NCBI RefSeq assembly: GCF_041296385.1
Contig: NC_091023.1
Location: 24,925,924-24,989,923 of the forward strand
DNA from: Aphelocoma coerulescens
Lineage: Eukaryota > Chordata > Aves > Passeriformes > Corvidae
Reading direction: 5' to 3'
DNA length: 64,000 nucleotides
The notes under the pieces were generated by a model. The model was not told the DNA's origin. It saw nothing but the letters and a program-made list of their open reading frames with translations, and ran no database searches. The position numbers and the translations under genes are program-made. The number at the start of each line of letters is the position of its first letter. Position 1 is the stretch's first letter. This document shows positions 26,134-38,692 of this stretch, piece after piece.

Positions 26134-26163
26134 TAAGGTCAGAATCAAGGTCATTCAAGGTCA
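26134..26163 (+). promoter_or_regulatory. Cluster of three AAGGTCA nuclear-receptor half-sites
   Basis: AAGGTCA occurs at 26135-26141, 26147-26153 and 26157-26163. The last two are full TCAAGGTCA sites of the type bound by monomeric ERR/NR5A receptors. Spacing of 10-12 bp puts them on about the same helix face. Function is inference. Confidence 0.35.
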
Positions 26164-26194
26164 GGTTGTTTGGGGTCTTATAAAATCCCTACTC

Positions 26195-26255
26195 ATTGTA
26201 GGGGCTGAGCAGGATGACTTTAAGTGTCCCTTTCAACTTAAAACTACTGCATAAC
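26195..26255 (+). mobile_element. Possible very old CR1 3' fragment
   Basis: GGCTGAGCAGGATGACTTTAA and TGTCCCTTTCAACTTAAAAC look like a decayed sense CR1 terminus. Weak similarity only. Confidence 0.35.
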
Positions 26256-27860
26256 TAAAGAATTTATTTAATTCCTGCTCCTCTTAAGCTTCAACACACA
26301 GAAAAAAATATAAAAAAATATATATACACCACCATCCAATAGCTGGAAGTATTAAGCCCATATATCCACTGCCTGCCATATTTACTTACACACTTCAAGT
26401 CCGACAAACAGAATTATGGGGCTATTTTATGGCCTCATGAAAAATATATTTTAAAATATATCTTGGTTACAACTCACACTGACACAGTGTAGAAAGCTCC
26501 AACACACTTTAAATAATTTAAACCCCGGGTCTTATGGGGCATTAGGTTGGATGAGGAGACACAAATAAAAAAATCAGTGATGCCTTCAACCAGCTCCAGG
26601 GAGGGGGGGAAAGTGAAGATTTCCATAATTAACCCACAGGAAGGAGATGAAGTAGAGACAAAGAAAGCATTAAAGTTCAAAACCAGAGAAATGGAACCAG
26701 GGCTTTTGAGTGAATTCATCCCCAATGACAAAGTCAAAGAAGAAAAGGATGTGTAGGAGAAGTTACCTCACACCAGAGGGTCATGAAGGCTTTTTTTAAA
26801 GCCTTCCAGATGTTTTAGAAGCCAATACTGCCTTTACAAAAAAATTAAAATAAATAACCTACTGTTGACAAGAGAGTGAACTGCCCTTGCAGAACTGTCT
26901 GGGTGCAGAGCACATCATCACTACCTGAGTTTAAATCAAAGTTAACTGCAAAAGTTGGTTCTTTGCCACATCAGGAATTTGCCTGCACAGGAAAACCTGG
27001 ATGGAAATGCTCCCTGCAGCAGCTGGTGGGAAGGGGACAGAGGAGCAGGTGGAAATTTTTAGGAAAAAAATACACTGGAAAGCTCAGGAACCTCTTGGTG
27101 AACCTGACTGAAACAACAGAAAACTTGTGACTCACCAGGAAGGTACCTCAAAGCCTCTGGTAGGTCTCTTTTTGGATGCTTTTTATTTTTTAAATATCCA
27201 TTTTTAGGGTGGATGGGCTGATCCTTGATCTGAAATATCTCCAAACACCTGGGAATATCTGCAAGAACCCCCAACATTGGCAGACCCAGAATGATGAGAG
27301 AAATTAATTTCGAAGGTTTTCCATCAAAACCCTGCTTGTGTTCCTCACCCTGGTGGCCCCAAAGGGCTCCTGGCACAAAACAAGGAAGGGGGTGAGAAAT
27401 TTCCTGCTCTTTTTGCCTTTGAGGACAAAAAGTTCAGGCTGATTTGGCAGAATTTGGCTTTGAGCTGATGGAAATTGGAAGAGCAGAGTCTGAGTCTTGC
27501 TCTTCTCTGCTCCAAAGCTTCCCTCAGCTGAGCACACAGAATTTGGGGGTGGAAATGCATTGATTTAGAATTCCAGAGAATTTAATTCCAGGAAAAGCTG
27601 ATTTTTCTGTGTCATGAACCTCCCCCCAGCTGTTTTTTTTGTTGTTTGGGTTTGTGGGTTGGGTTTTTTTTGCAACATCAGCTTCCTTTGAAGCCCAATG
27701 CAAATATCCTAAACGTGTGCTCAGGTATTGTCCTATTTCAGCAACCTATTTTTGGCATTAAGCAATTCCAAACAGGCTGATTCACCTCGGGTTATTAAGG
27801 AGAATGAGCTGAAAACAGGAAAAAAAAGGGTCTGATTTATTTTTTATAACTAATATAAAA

Positions 27861-27914
27861 TATATTCTTATTTATATGCTATATATATTATATATTGTAA
27901 TATATAAGAATATA
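27861..27914. repeat. AT-rich inverted repeat, possible cruciform
   Basis: TATATTCTTAT (27861-27871) and ATAAGAATATA (27904-27914) are exact 11-bp inverted repeats; the 32-bp spacer is itself TA-dinucleotide rich. Confidence 0.7.
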
Positions 27915-30470
27915 ACTAATTCTTTTCTGTATGTAATAACAAGTTGTTATGATCGTGACAATTCTGAAAACAATCACTATTTAGTATTTACTCAGATCTC
28001 TCCAGATGCACGTGATTTTAATGTAATATGATGCTTAAGGTGGGATTTTGGATTTATTTCCTCAAGTCTGAGTGCCCTCTCTTTGTGCAAAGTGCCACAA
28101 CTAGTCAGGATTGTCCTTTTTAGATCATTATTCCCCAAAAAAAATCCCTTCCTACAATGGCATTCAAGTCTCACCTGGGGTTTTGCAGCAGCCTAAACAG
28201 GCCTTACTTTAGGATTCTTTCCCTATTATTATTTATACTCTGTTTTATTAACGCTCCAGACAAGGGAATTTTAGGCACAGACACCCAAAATCTGCCTGTA
28301 CCTGCTGCCCCAAATGCTCCTGCCCAGCCAGGGGCAGAACACACCAGGGAAAAAAAAATAAATGAACATTTATTCCCAAGAAATTCAGCTACCAAACCTT
28401 TTCTTCAGATGGTATAAAAGTGCTGCTGGTGGAGAATTCATGTTTCCTGAGAAATGGTGGCTTCCCAAAAGGAATGAGCATCCTCAGAATCCTCTGATGC
28501 TATGGAAGAATCACCCACATCCATCCTTATTTGGCCTCCTGCCATTCCAGCAGCCCCTCCTGCCGAGGGAAATTGCTGCTGGGTGGAAAAACTGCCAAAG
28601 AAAGGGCCAGAGGTTCCAGCTCCACCTCCTTCCCAGGGATTTGCCTGAGGAGATCCATCAATTAAGAGGGAGAACATCCAAATCTCTCATCAGTTGTTGT
28701 GATGAAGGAAAATGAGCTCACTTGAGCAGCTGAAGGATGAACAATTCCTTGCTCCCTCTAAATGGTCCCAAGGGATGCCCTCAACCATGGAGCAGCATTC
28801 CCAGAGAGTTGGTTGCCAATTAAAGATTCGTTTCATCCTCAAAAACTGCATCCAAGTAAACAAGACCTCTCTAAACTCTTTCTGCTCCTTTCTTGGGGCT
28901 GCTTTTCCCTGGCTGTTTGGAATTCCCCAAGATTTTCATGGCAATTGAACCAGGCACTGAAATTTAGGCCCGTTAACAACAAGAAATTAAGTGGGAGAAA
29001 CTCAGAGATGCCCAAATAAAACTCCTGAGTGCTCTTGACTCACTTTGCCTTTCCAGCTGCCTCCACATTAATTGAAATCCCTGTTTTCAAGACAGGTGGA
29101 AGAAAGGGAGAGGAGAAGGCTTTGATCTCTGAAAACGTTGAAGGGAACATGTTACAGTGGCAGAGGGAAGAAAGGAAAAGGGGAAGGAGACCTGGCAGAA
29201 CTGAGGAGAAATCAAGCATAAAACAGCATCCAAAACGAATTAAATGCCAGAGAAAGTTGGCTGAGGGAAACCTCGAGAAGAGCTCCATGTAGCTCCTTTT
29301 CATCTTGGAAAAATTCAACACCTGTGAGAGAAAATCTGAGGCATCAAAACAGCCCCAGAGACAAAAATAAATGAATTCCCAAGCTTGGAGGGGAAAAAAA
29401 AAAAGTGCCAGTCTGGCTGTGCCAGAGTTTGTCCACTGAGAGCTTTCCCGTGGAAAATGTGCATTTTCAGCAATTAAGTTATTCCAAACTTGGCCAACTC
29501 CAGCCAAAGCATTCAGCTCCTGCTTTTAATAAAATACAGCCCCTGTCTGTATCCACTTGGACACTTTGCAAGTTAAAAACCAAACAGATAAATAAAAACA
29601 TCCATGACCCTGTGGACAAGAAATTTTTCCAGAAATAGAATTTTCTGCCCATTAATTATAATTGCTGCCTCTTAATGCAGTGGCATCAGCTCTTATTTAT
29701 AGCCATGTTTTCGTCAGGCAGAATTAGGTTTTATTCACCCATGAAAAGCCAGTGTTTTCCTGAAAATAGATTCATTTAAGCACCTTAATGGAAATCACTT
29801 GTGAAGCATCCAGCAAGATGTAAAGCCAAGCTCTGCTGCTCTTTTAAGCTTCAGGAGCTGGGAAAGTGATATTACAGCAAAAGCTGGAGTGTTCTGAAAA
29901 TGAGTTTGAGGGAAAAAAAGGATTCAAAGGATCCCAAAAGGAGCGTTTTGGGAATTTTCGTGGCAGCCCGGGGTTGGGGGAGCTGGCAAAGAAGGGAATG
30001 TTTGTCCAAATGGGATAAATGACAGAAAAATGGAACAAGTCACTGGTTTGGACAACCTGGGGCAAGGAGAGATCAGCCCCAGGTAAGATTTTGGCAGCAG
30101 AAAAATGTATTTATTGGTCTTGGTTTGTGGTTTAATTGCAGCAGTTTCTGTAAAAGCACCAGTGCAACTGAGCAAGGGAGGGGCTTTTTGGCTGCTTGGG
30201 AAAAACCCAAGATAGTTCAAACAACATCTTTGTTATTTATACATGAAATCTATGCCTCAATTCGTTCAAAAATACCCCCAAACTCTCAATTAACATTAGC
30301 TAAGATGGGCTCTGCTGTTCAAATTTCTCAGCTTCTCTGGGCAGCCTGAGCCAGGCTCTCACCAGCCTCCCAGGGCAATTTATATAAAACAATTTATATA
30401 AAGCATTTCTATTTATCACAACCAACTTTTCTAGTCTTAATTTAATTAATTTACAATAAAACTTCGTCTC

Positions 30471-30489
30471 TTTTTTTTTTTTTTTTTTT
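30471..30489 (+). repeat. T-run of 19
   Basis: Uninterrupted poly(T) followed by TTATTTATTCC. No adjacent retrogene recognised. Confidence 0.95.
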
Positions 30490-33400
30490 ATTTATTCCTC
30501 ATCAGACAAGTTCTCCAGCAGGAGCCACTGACACCATGGCTGAGATGCAAAGAAAGTTGATTTAAGTGCTAAATATTTTTATACCTGAAGCATCACAAAT
30601 AAATCTCAACTTCAGAGCTTCTCAGAGTTCATATTTTCAGTGCTAACATTCAAAAGAAAAGAGAAAGCCAATCTTTTCCCCCATGAAGGTTTTGATGAAG
30701 TGTCAAACAGCACGACAGGATTTCCATGGACGAGGTGTTACCAACTCCCAGTTTATCCCCAGTGATAAACTGCAGGAATATTCTCAACAGAGCCAGAAAA
30801 GCTTTGTGTTCATCAGAATTTTCACTCTGCTCTGGCCATCAAAATAAAAGGTTTTCAAGGGAATCCTCTTCCCCTTTTATCTGCTGGGATGAAGGCAGCA
30901 ACAACTGCAACCAGGCCCAGGCTCTCCAGTCCAAGACATTCAATCCCTGCCACCAGCCAGCCCCCAAATACCTCAGAATGTGTCACAAAAGCAGTTTTTA
31001 TTCCATATTTTTAGTAATTCTTGCTGTAAATGATCCCTTATCTGTCAAACAGCATCCTTCCGAGCAGAATATTCAGAGATGTGGCTAAAATTAAAGCCAC
31101 ATCCCTGAGTTCAGGTGGCTGGTGAAGCAATTGACATCCAGAAAGAAAAAAAAATCCCTTGTTCCCATCTCAAGAGAGCAGCAGCCAGAAGCACTCTCCC
31201 CAGTAAAAATGAAGCAAATCACTGGTTCATGAGACTCAAATACATTATGAGAGAAAAAACTCTTTCCCATTATTAGTTGCCACATAAATAAGGAAAGTAC
31301 AATTATTCCTCCCAGCTCTCCGCGTGTTCTGAAGTATTATTTTTGTCAGAAGTAGAATTGAAATGACTCTCCCTGACACTCGAGCTCCATTAACTGGGAA
31401 TTCATGGCTTTTACTAAGGGATATCTAAAAATATTCCACATTTTGCATGTTATCTTTCCACATCCAGGGACACAGATGAGGATGGAGATGAGCTGGAGAC
31501 TGGAGACAAACTGAGGGAATGTCATCCTGCCCAGCCAGGTTGTTATGGATAACAAGATTATTCCACAATAGTTGACCCAAATTAAAGATAAAGGATTAAA
31601 AATGCACCACTCTGGATGGTGGTACCCTCTAAATTTTCCCCTCTTGCAGCTGTTCTGAAATATTGACTTTGTAAGGGCAACATCATCAATTTTCAAGCTA
31701 AATGTATGAGATTTGAACCCACATAAAGCAGAGAAGAGAGACATCCACAAGCAAATAATTATTTCTTGGAAAGGCAAAGCAGGATTAGGCAGTTACTCCT
31801 ATCCAGAGAGAGGCACCTGAGCTACAACATTTCACAGGACAGAAAACAAGATAAAGAGGAATTGCTGGCTTGGGTGGCCCCAGGAGGGGTCAGATCACAC
31901 CTGGATCCTGGAGGACTTTGATTCCTGGGTTTCTTGGCTCCTTTTTGCAAGGGGAAAGCCAACAAAACCCAAAGTTTTCAGCTTGTCAGGTTTCATTCTT
32001 TATTCCTTTTTTACCTCCTACCTAGCAAGGGACCAGCAGAAATTCTTGGATAAAAGGCTGAGGAAGGTATGAAGGAAATACGGAGTTTTCCAAGCCTTTT
32101 GAACCAGATCTGGATTGCTGCAGTTTCCCCAGCCTGGCCTCCAAACCAGGAGGGAAATGAAGGAACACAGCTGGACATGAGGCTGCCAGAACCTCCCCAA
32201 TCCAATGGGTGCCTCCAGCCAGGATTGCCCATGGATCAAAGGCAAAATGCCTGAGGTGCCCAGCTGATTGCCAGCTCTGCAGGTCTGTGCTGATCAGCCC
32301 TAACCCAGAGCATCCACAGGGCAGGAGCTGCAGGATGTCCAGCAGGATATCCAGGTTATCCCAAAGGAATAGCTTCAGAGCACCGTTAAACTGGTGGGAA
32401 CCAAAAGCTGCCAGCTTTGGTGTGGATCTCCAGCAGAAAAATCAAAAAGTCAATAAAAAACAAGCATCAAGTCTGTCCTATGAACCTCAGCCCCCAAAAC
32501 CTCCATGAGGGGGGAGATGAGGCAGAAAACAACAGGTTTGATCCCAGAGCATGGATCAGATCCAGTGCCAAGCTCTGCATCCACCAGCCCAGCACAGAGG
32601 ACACAAGGAACACCCTCATTTCCACTCCCAGATTCCCTGTGTGCCTCTCCAACAGGAGCAGCTCTGTTCCCCAGCCTGCAAATGAGCTGAGGGACCACGG
32701 GCCCTCATCAAGCCTCATCAAGCACCTTCTAAATTGTTTCAAAAATTGCTTTGCTGCCATCTGGATCTAATTCCAGCAAGAGTTTTGTTACTGAGTAAAG
32801 GGGAAGCAGAATTTCCCCCATCCCTTGGCTTTGATCAGACAAGTGGCCAAGGAGAAGGGAGTAACAGGTTAATTCTTCTTGGAACAGGAGATAAAGCAGG
32901 TTCAAGCCTCCTCTCAAGGTCACCATTTAATTGCATGAAACCCTATTAGAAACCTACCCCAGGATATTTAAATTAATATAATAACAGTCCACCTCTGGCC
33001 CAAAAGCAAATCCAAATCTAAATTACCAGGAAAACTCCAAAAGTTAAGAGAAGATAACTACAAGATCATGCAGAATCAAGGTTTTAATTATTTGTGTTGA
33101 AACAAATTACCGTGGTACAAGTTTTCAGGAGAGTTTAAAGGAAACTGCCTGCAAAGTTGCTTTAAAATTTTTAAAATCCAGGATCTTTTGAACATCGCCC
33201 CATCATTAATGTCAGGAACTCCTGCTGGCCAGGAACAGTCTGGAAATCAATGTGTGCCCAGCAAGGACTGAGGGAGGAGTAGAAAAGGGGAGGAAGTGGA
33301 GGTGGAGGGGGAAAAAAAAAGGCAAAACCCCCTCAGTTTTAGGTGATCTCTGTTTGAGGTTGGGCATCAAGTACAGGGTTCCCTAATGGTCAAGCACAGA

Positions 33401-34094
33401 GGGGACACAAGAACTGAAGGTCCCCAGGAAGATCTGCAGCATTCACCAGATTCCTGCTGTTTTCTCTTTCCCTATTAAATGTTGACTTGTTTTATATTTA
33501 GACTCCAAAATAATGGATATTTTGTGAGGGTGCTCCATGGGTTCTGCCCCCAAAGGCCAAAACACCAAAGCCCAGGCTCCTCCTGACCTCGGAGGTGACC
33601 CCCAGGCCCCGCTCCCTGTAACACATCAGGTGCAGCTGCAGAGCCAGGACCTTTCCAAACCCTTGTGCCATAAAAATGCATCATCAAAACTTATGAATAA
33701 GTCCAATTTCTTCTAAAATTAGAGTTGCTTTAGTAGGGAAAAGTATTAATATGAATAGAGGCCTCCTGCCCTGGTTTTAAGGTCAGGATCAAAGCAGTCA
33801 CATCATTCCAGGTCACAGCCTGGCTGCCACCGTCACCTCCTGCTCAGCCACAAAAGGCAAATTACTCCCAGAAAACAGAGCAATTAAGAGAGTATTAATA
33901 ACCCAGCCATGTCTTCTTGGCCACGAATAAATTACAGCAGAAAAAAATAAATTAAAATATGCAGTGGTTGTTGAATCTGAGGTGTCTTCAAACTCTGAGG
34001 GCTGGGAAAATAGGACACAATATTGCACAACAGAAGGGCACCTGAAATCCCTTGGCAACGCTTCCTGAGCCTGTCCTTGAACTAAATCAGTGCT

Positions 34095-34302
34095 AAATAG
34101 ATGTGGGATATTGGGAAAATTCCTTCATGGAAAGGGCTGCCCAGGGCAGTGGTGGAGTCCCCATCCCGGCAGGGGTTGGAGAACCCCGTGGATGTGGCAC
34201 TTGGGCACAGGGCTCAGTGGTGGCCGTGGCAGTGCTGGGAAGGGTTGGAATGGTTGATCTCCGAGGGCTTTTCCAACCTCAGCAATTCCCTGATTTTGTA
34301 AG
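34095..34302 (+). mobile_element. CR1 3' fragment
   Basis: Sense CR1 of the second subfamily: AAAGGGCTGCCCAGGGCAGT, GTGGATGTGGCACTTGGGCA, ending AGGGCTTTTCCAACCTCAGC. Confidence 0.85.
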
Positions 34303-37300
34303 TCGGGCCATGGACACTTTCTGCACAAGATCAGAAATCTCTCCCTCGAGCACTGTCTACACATTTCCCCTTTTGAGCAAATTCCACGCTGAACAAGAGC
34401 TTTAAAAAGGCATTCCAGCAATCTGGCATTCCCAGGGCTGATCCCACCTAACTGGCACATGGGAGCAGAGGATGGAGAGCCAGGGAGCAGGGCAGGATCA
34501 GGGGGTTCCCAGCAAACATTCCCAGGCACACAGGGGAGAAAGAAGGGCTTGGATCAGGACATAAAAACAGGAGCAACATGGACACAGAAGAAAATCCTCC
34601 CTAACAAAAAAAGAAAAGGAAAAGGAAGAAGTAGGAATGAGAAAGTGCCCTGAGGAGCCTGCCTGCTTAAAGCAGTGCCACAGGAGAGCTCTGGGTGAAT
34701 ATTCCAATGGTTCTGTGCTCCCAGAAAACTCATCCCGCCCTCCCAGGCAGCCCCAGCACAGAAATGATCTGCACTAAGAACCAGCAGCCTTTTGGGGGTC
34801 ATTCATCCTGCCCTGATCCTCACTAGCAGGGCCTTAAGGGGGTAGAACTCATCCAGGGAGAGAAATCTCATCCTTGAGGTCAGGCTGTGCTGCTCCCAGG
34901 CTCAGACTGAGGCTGTTCTTAGAGGAAGATCACGTTTAAAGCTCAGTGGGGTTCCTCAGCCTTCCCAAATACTCAGACCCCTACACCTGGTGTTAGCTAA
35001 AAGGTTACATTTACTACAGAGGCAACCTCAGCTCCTGAGTCCTCCCATTCTTACTCTGCCTCTCCCCAGTATTAATTTGAAGTCATTCTAATGTCAAGGC
35101 CAAACCCAACTCAATATTTGGTAAAAAATTCAGAGGAATAACAGCTCGGAACAGCACATTTACACCACGGATTAAATCACACACTGCAGTCATTTTTATA
35201 GTAAATATTCTCCTCAGAGGAAACACTGACAAATTCCACTACTTAAAAACTGTTAATTTTTTTTTTTCCAGAAGAATTCATCTGCATTGAGTCTGACTGT
35301 AAAGGAACATTGTCCCTCAAAAGCACTTTGCTCAGGAGGTGTTTTTGAGCCTGAATTCCCTTGGAATTCAGTGGAAAGGAGGGACATCCCTTGCTCCATA
35401 CAAACCATCCCTGACCCTACTCTAGGGTCCAAAGACAAAGCAGGGACCACCCAAGACAGAGGGCTGGGGTGAACAACTCATTCCCATTTCCTGGCTGAGA
35501 CAGCTCCCACTTCCCTGGCACATTCCAAAGGCACCATCCCAGTGCTATTTAGTGCCAGAACAGCTATAAAGGTGGGAAGAGCTGAGTTAATACTGCAATA
35601 TTTGGGGGTTTTTAATACCTATCAGAATTCATGTCAGTGATTCATCCCGATCCATACCTTGTGCCTAAAGCTGCTTATGAGGATGAGAAGTTCCATCTGT
35701 TGGTGATTTAGGGGCACAGATTTAATAAGTGGTTCTCAAACTTTTTCAATTCTGCTTTTAATGTGACATGGACAGAAATTTAAGAGTCCTGTTGATGAAC
35801 TGGATGTGAGGGACAGAATGGGGTTTCTTTCTCAAAGTGCTTTTCAAATCCCTTGTAAACGTTGATAGGCAAAATGAGGAGAATTTATGACAGCATAAAA
35901 TAAAACCACCCTTCCTATAAAACTTGATTAGATTTATTGATTATCTAATAAAAACCTAGAGCTGGGCTTTAATAAGCTACAAATGATGAGTCCAAAGCGA
36001 GAAGCATTTTAAGTTCCTCTCTCTCTGAAGGCTTTGAAATCCTGCTCAAACCAGTGGGATTGAAAAGCAAAAATCAAGTCAGATCTTTAGCATTCCTCAA
36101 TTTTCCAGTGATTCATGGATTATTGGATGAACCCTCACCAGTTACAGCTGGCTTTGAGTGATGCCCCAAGCAGAGCTCAGGGGTAAACCCACCCTGGGGG
36201 TTAAAGGAGGAGGCATTCCCTGGATTTCAAACACAAACTGTCCACGAGAAATCCACGGGCAAGGATGCATTTGCAGAATGTTTTCAAAGCTGACACTGAC
36301 TTCCAAATGAGCTCCACAAAAATCTAGTTCTGGAACCCTGTCTCTCGTTTCCCTGAAGTTTTGAGGCACTGAATGCCAATTACGGCGTTTCCAGCAGGAA
36401 CAAAACCTGGGGACAGTAAGGGATTGGAGGACAGGGCACGTGACTATCCCAAGGAGAATGAAGTACCTGGCAGAAGAGTCTGCAGTTGTTAAAATGGCAG
36501 ATGTTAAAGGAGGAAATTTGGGCAACAAGTGGGGAAAAGAGGTAGCAAAAGCAAAGCAAGGATATGGGAATTCTAGAAAAAAAAAGAGAAAAAAAAAAAG
36601 GGAAAATGACATTTGAATACAGAAGTGTGAAGCATTTACATCCCTTAAAAAACAAAATAGAGCATTAGGAGGTGCTCTGGCTTTAGGCTGAGTTTACAGA
36701 GAGCTGGAGTTTTACTACTTTTCAATCACTTTTTGGCATGGGATAAGAGACCAAAAATTTTATTTGCAGGTGGCCCCAGCTGGAGTTCTGGGAGGCCTCC
36801 TCAGGAGTGTAAGGAAATCAATCATTGCAGCATCCCAGCCCTGCCATTCCACTGAATGGGAGAAGTGACACCATGGAAATCTTCCCCTCTTCACAAATGT
36901 CATTCTTTGCATTTTGTTTCCCCTCAGACTGTGCTGGTATTAAAAACCTGACTGTGCTTGAGAGGAAGCAAATGGCACAAAGACACCTCCATTCACAGCC
37001 CCTTCAAGGGCTGTCAGGGCTGGGAAGGAAAATAATCAGGAGGAGCAGGAAAACATGGAAAGTTCCTGCTGCAAAGCAATAAAAGGCCCCTGAGAGAGAA
37101 CACTGAGAGCTCAGGAAGAAGAGTGGCAGGTTGAGAAGGGCTTTGACAGAGATAAAGCACAAATTAAAGGTGGAATATTTGGGGAGAGGCAGCAGTGGAA
37201 AGGGAAAACAAAAACAATTTCCACACAGCAGAGGCTTCACTCAGTGCTCAGAGTGTGAAGGAGGGCAGGTAAAGTCTGAAAACCGCTGTTGGAAGGATAA

Positions 37301-37689
37301 ACACGACCTGGCAGGTTTGGGCTAAAATTAATACCAGATCTGAATCCCCTTTCCTTTGTTCTAAGCTCCATTTCACTGCAGTTGCCACTTTTGAGAAAAA
37401 GCCAACACACCCCCAAAAATAAAAAGAGGAACCCAACTGCTCTCACTTTTCTACTGTTTCCCCCAAGAGCAAGAAATTAATTTGTTGGTAACTTTTTCTG
37501 TGTCCCAGGGCAGATACCACAGGCCTGAGGACAGCTCTGAGTAAATAATCCAGGGCTTGACCCCCAACACTGATTCAGTCCAGGGGAGGTCACCACAGAC
37601 AATATTTGTTATCTCACGCGATTTTGGGGATCACCAGCTACTTCAAAAGGAACAATAAACTGTCTTAAACCAAACCCATGGAAGCACAG

Positions 37690-37748
37690 GATGGTTTGGG
37701 GTGGCAGGGATCTCAAAGCTCATCCAGTTCCACCCCCTGCCATCCAAG
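37690..37748 (-). mobile_element. CR1 3'-end fragment (short)
   Basis: GGATGGTTTGGGGTGGCAGG and CATCCAGTTCCACCCCCTGC match the reverse complement of a CR1 end, like the copy at 1019. Confidence 0.7.
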
Positions 37749-38596
37749 GACAAACCCAGTTTTCCTTCTACACCCCAACTTCCTTTCCAACTCCCAAGGC
37801 TTCAGCATTACACATGTGGAGAGGCTCTAAAAAACAGGCTCGGTTTGGCTACAAAGAACTCCTGATCGATCACCCAAGGTGTGGAGCTGCACATTCCTGC
37901 CTTACCACACACTCCCAGGATTTCTGGAGCCTGTCTGCTGCAGAGGAAAAATGCCTTTATTTACTGGGATTAATAAAGACCTGCTCAGATAATGGCATTT
38001 CTAGCATTTGCAAATTTGAAAACACTGCAAATCCCCAAAGCTCCCCTGCTCGGAGGCTGTGAAATCTCGGGCAGATTTGAAGTCAAATCTTGAGGAAAAG
38101 CAATTCCCATAAATCCCAGCACCCCCTGGCTGATAATACCACCTTGGGAATGCCCAGCAGTGGCTCCAGCACCCCAATTCCACTCACATCTCCCCCAGGC
38201 TCCAGCAAAGCAACACAGAAATAAAAAAACCCCATCACTTCCCCAAAGTATAAATTCTTGCAGCCCCACTCAAGCTTTGAATGTTTTCAGCAGTGCTGAT
38301 TTATTTGGATTGCTCTGGGAGACAGGACTGGGAAGCATCTTCAGCTGGAAAATCCCACTGGCAGAGGATCACTCCTGACCAATGGGAAAGATCTTCTCCT
38401 TCAGGATGGAAGTGGTTTGGGATTTTTCGGTGATGAGCCCTCTGAGAGCAGGCCTGGGAGCCCCCAGAGTGCTCCTGGGAGGATGAGCTACTCCGAGGAG
38501 CAAATATTTTTCTGTTTAAATTAATCATGGAGTAGTGAACAGCTCTTGCCCACAGCAGCTCACTGGGTAAAGATCTCCAGGGTTTTTGTTTTCCTT

Positions 38597-38692
38597 GGCA
38601 CTTGGGGACGTGGATTAGGGATGGCCTTGGCTGTGCTGGGGGAATTCAGTGCCTTTAGAGGGCTTTTCCAGCCTAAACAATTCCAGGATTCC
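38597..38692 (+). mobile_element. CR1 3'-terminal fragment
   Basis: GGCACTTGGGGACGTGGATT, then TTTAGAGGGCTTTTCCAGCC and AACAATTCCAGGATTCC, a sense CR1 terminus of the second subfamily. Confidence 0.75.

Larger units (their letters stand above)
25546..34094. other. Intergenic desert
   Basis: AT-rich unique DNA. The open frames of 105-155 codons (for example minus-strand 29507-29040 and 31777-31346) show no signal peptide, domain or splice context that I recognise and are treated as chance. Confidence 0.6.

Noticed and set aside
29040..29507. 155-codon minus-strand frame (and similar 143- and 156-codon frames at 31346 and 36142)
   Set aside because: Single chance frames in AT-rich intergenic DNA; no homology recognised and no exon signals.
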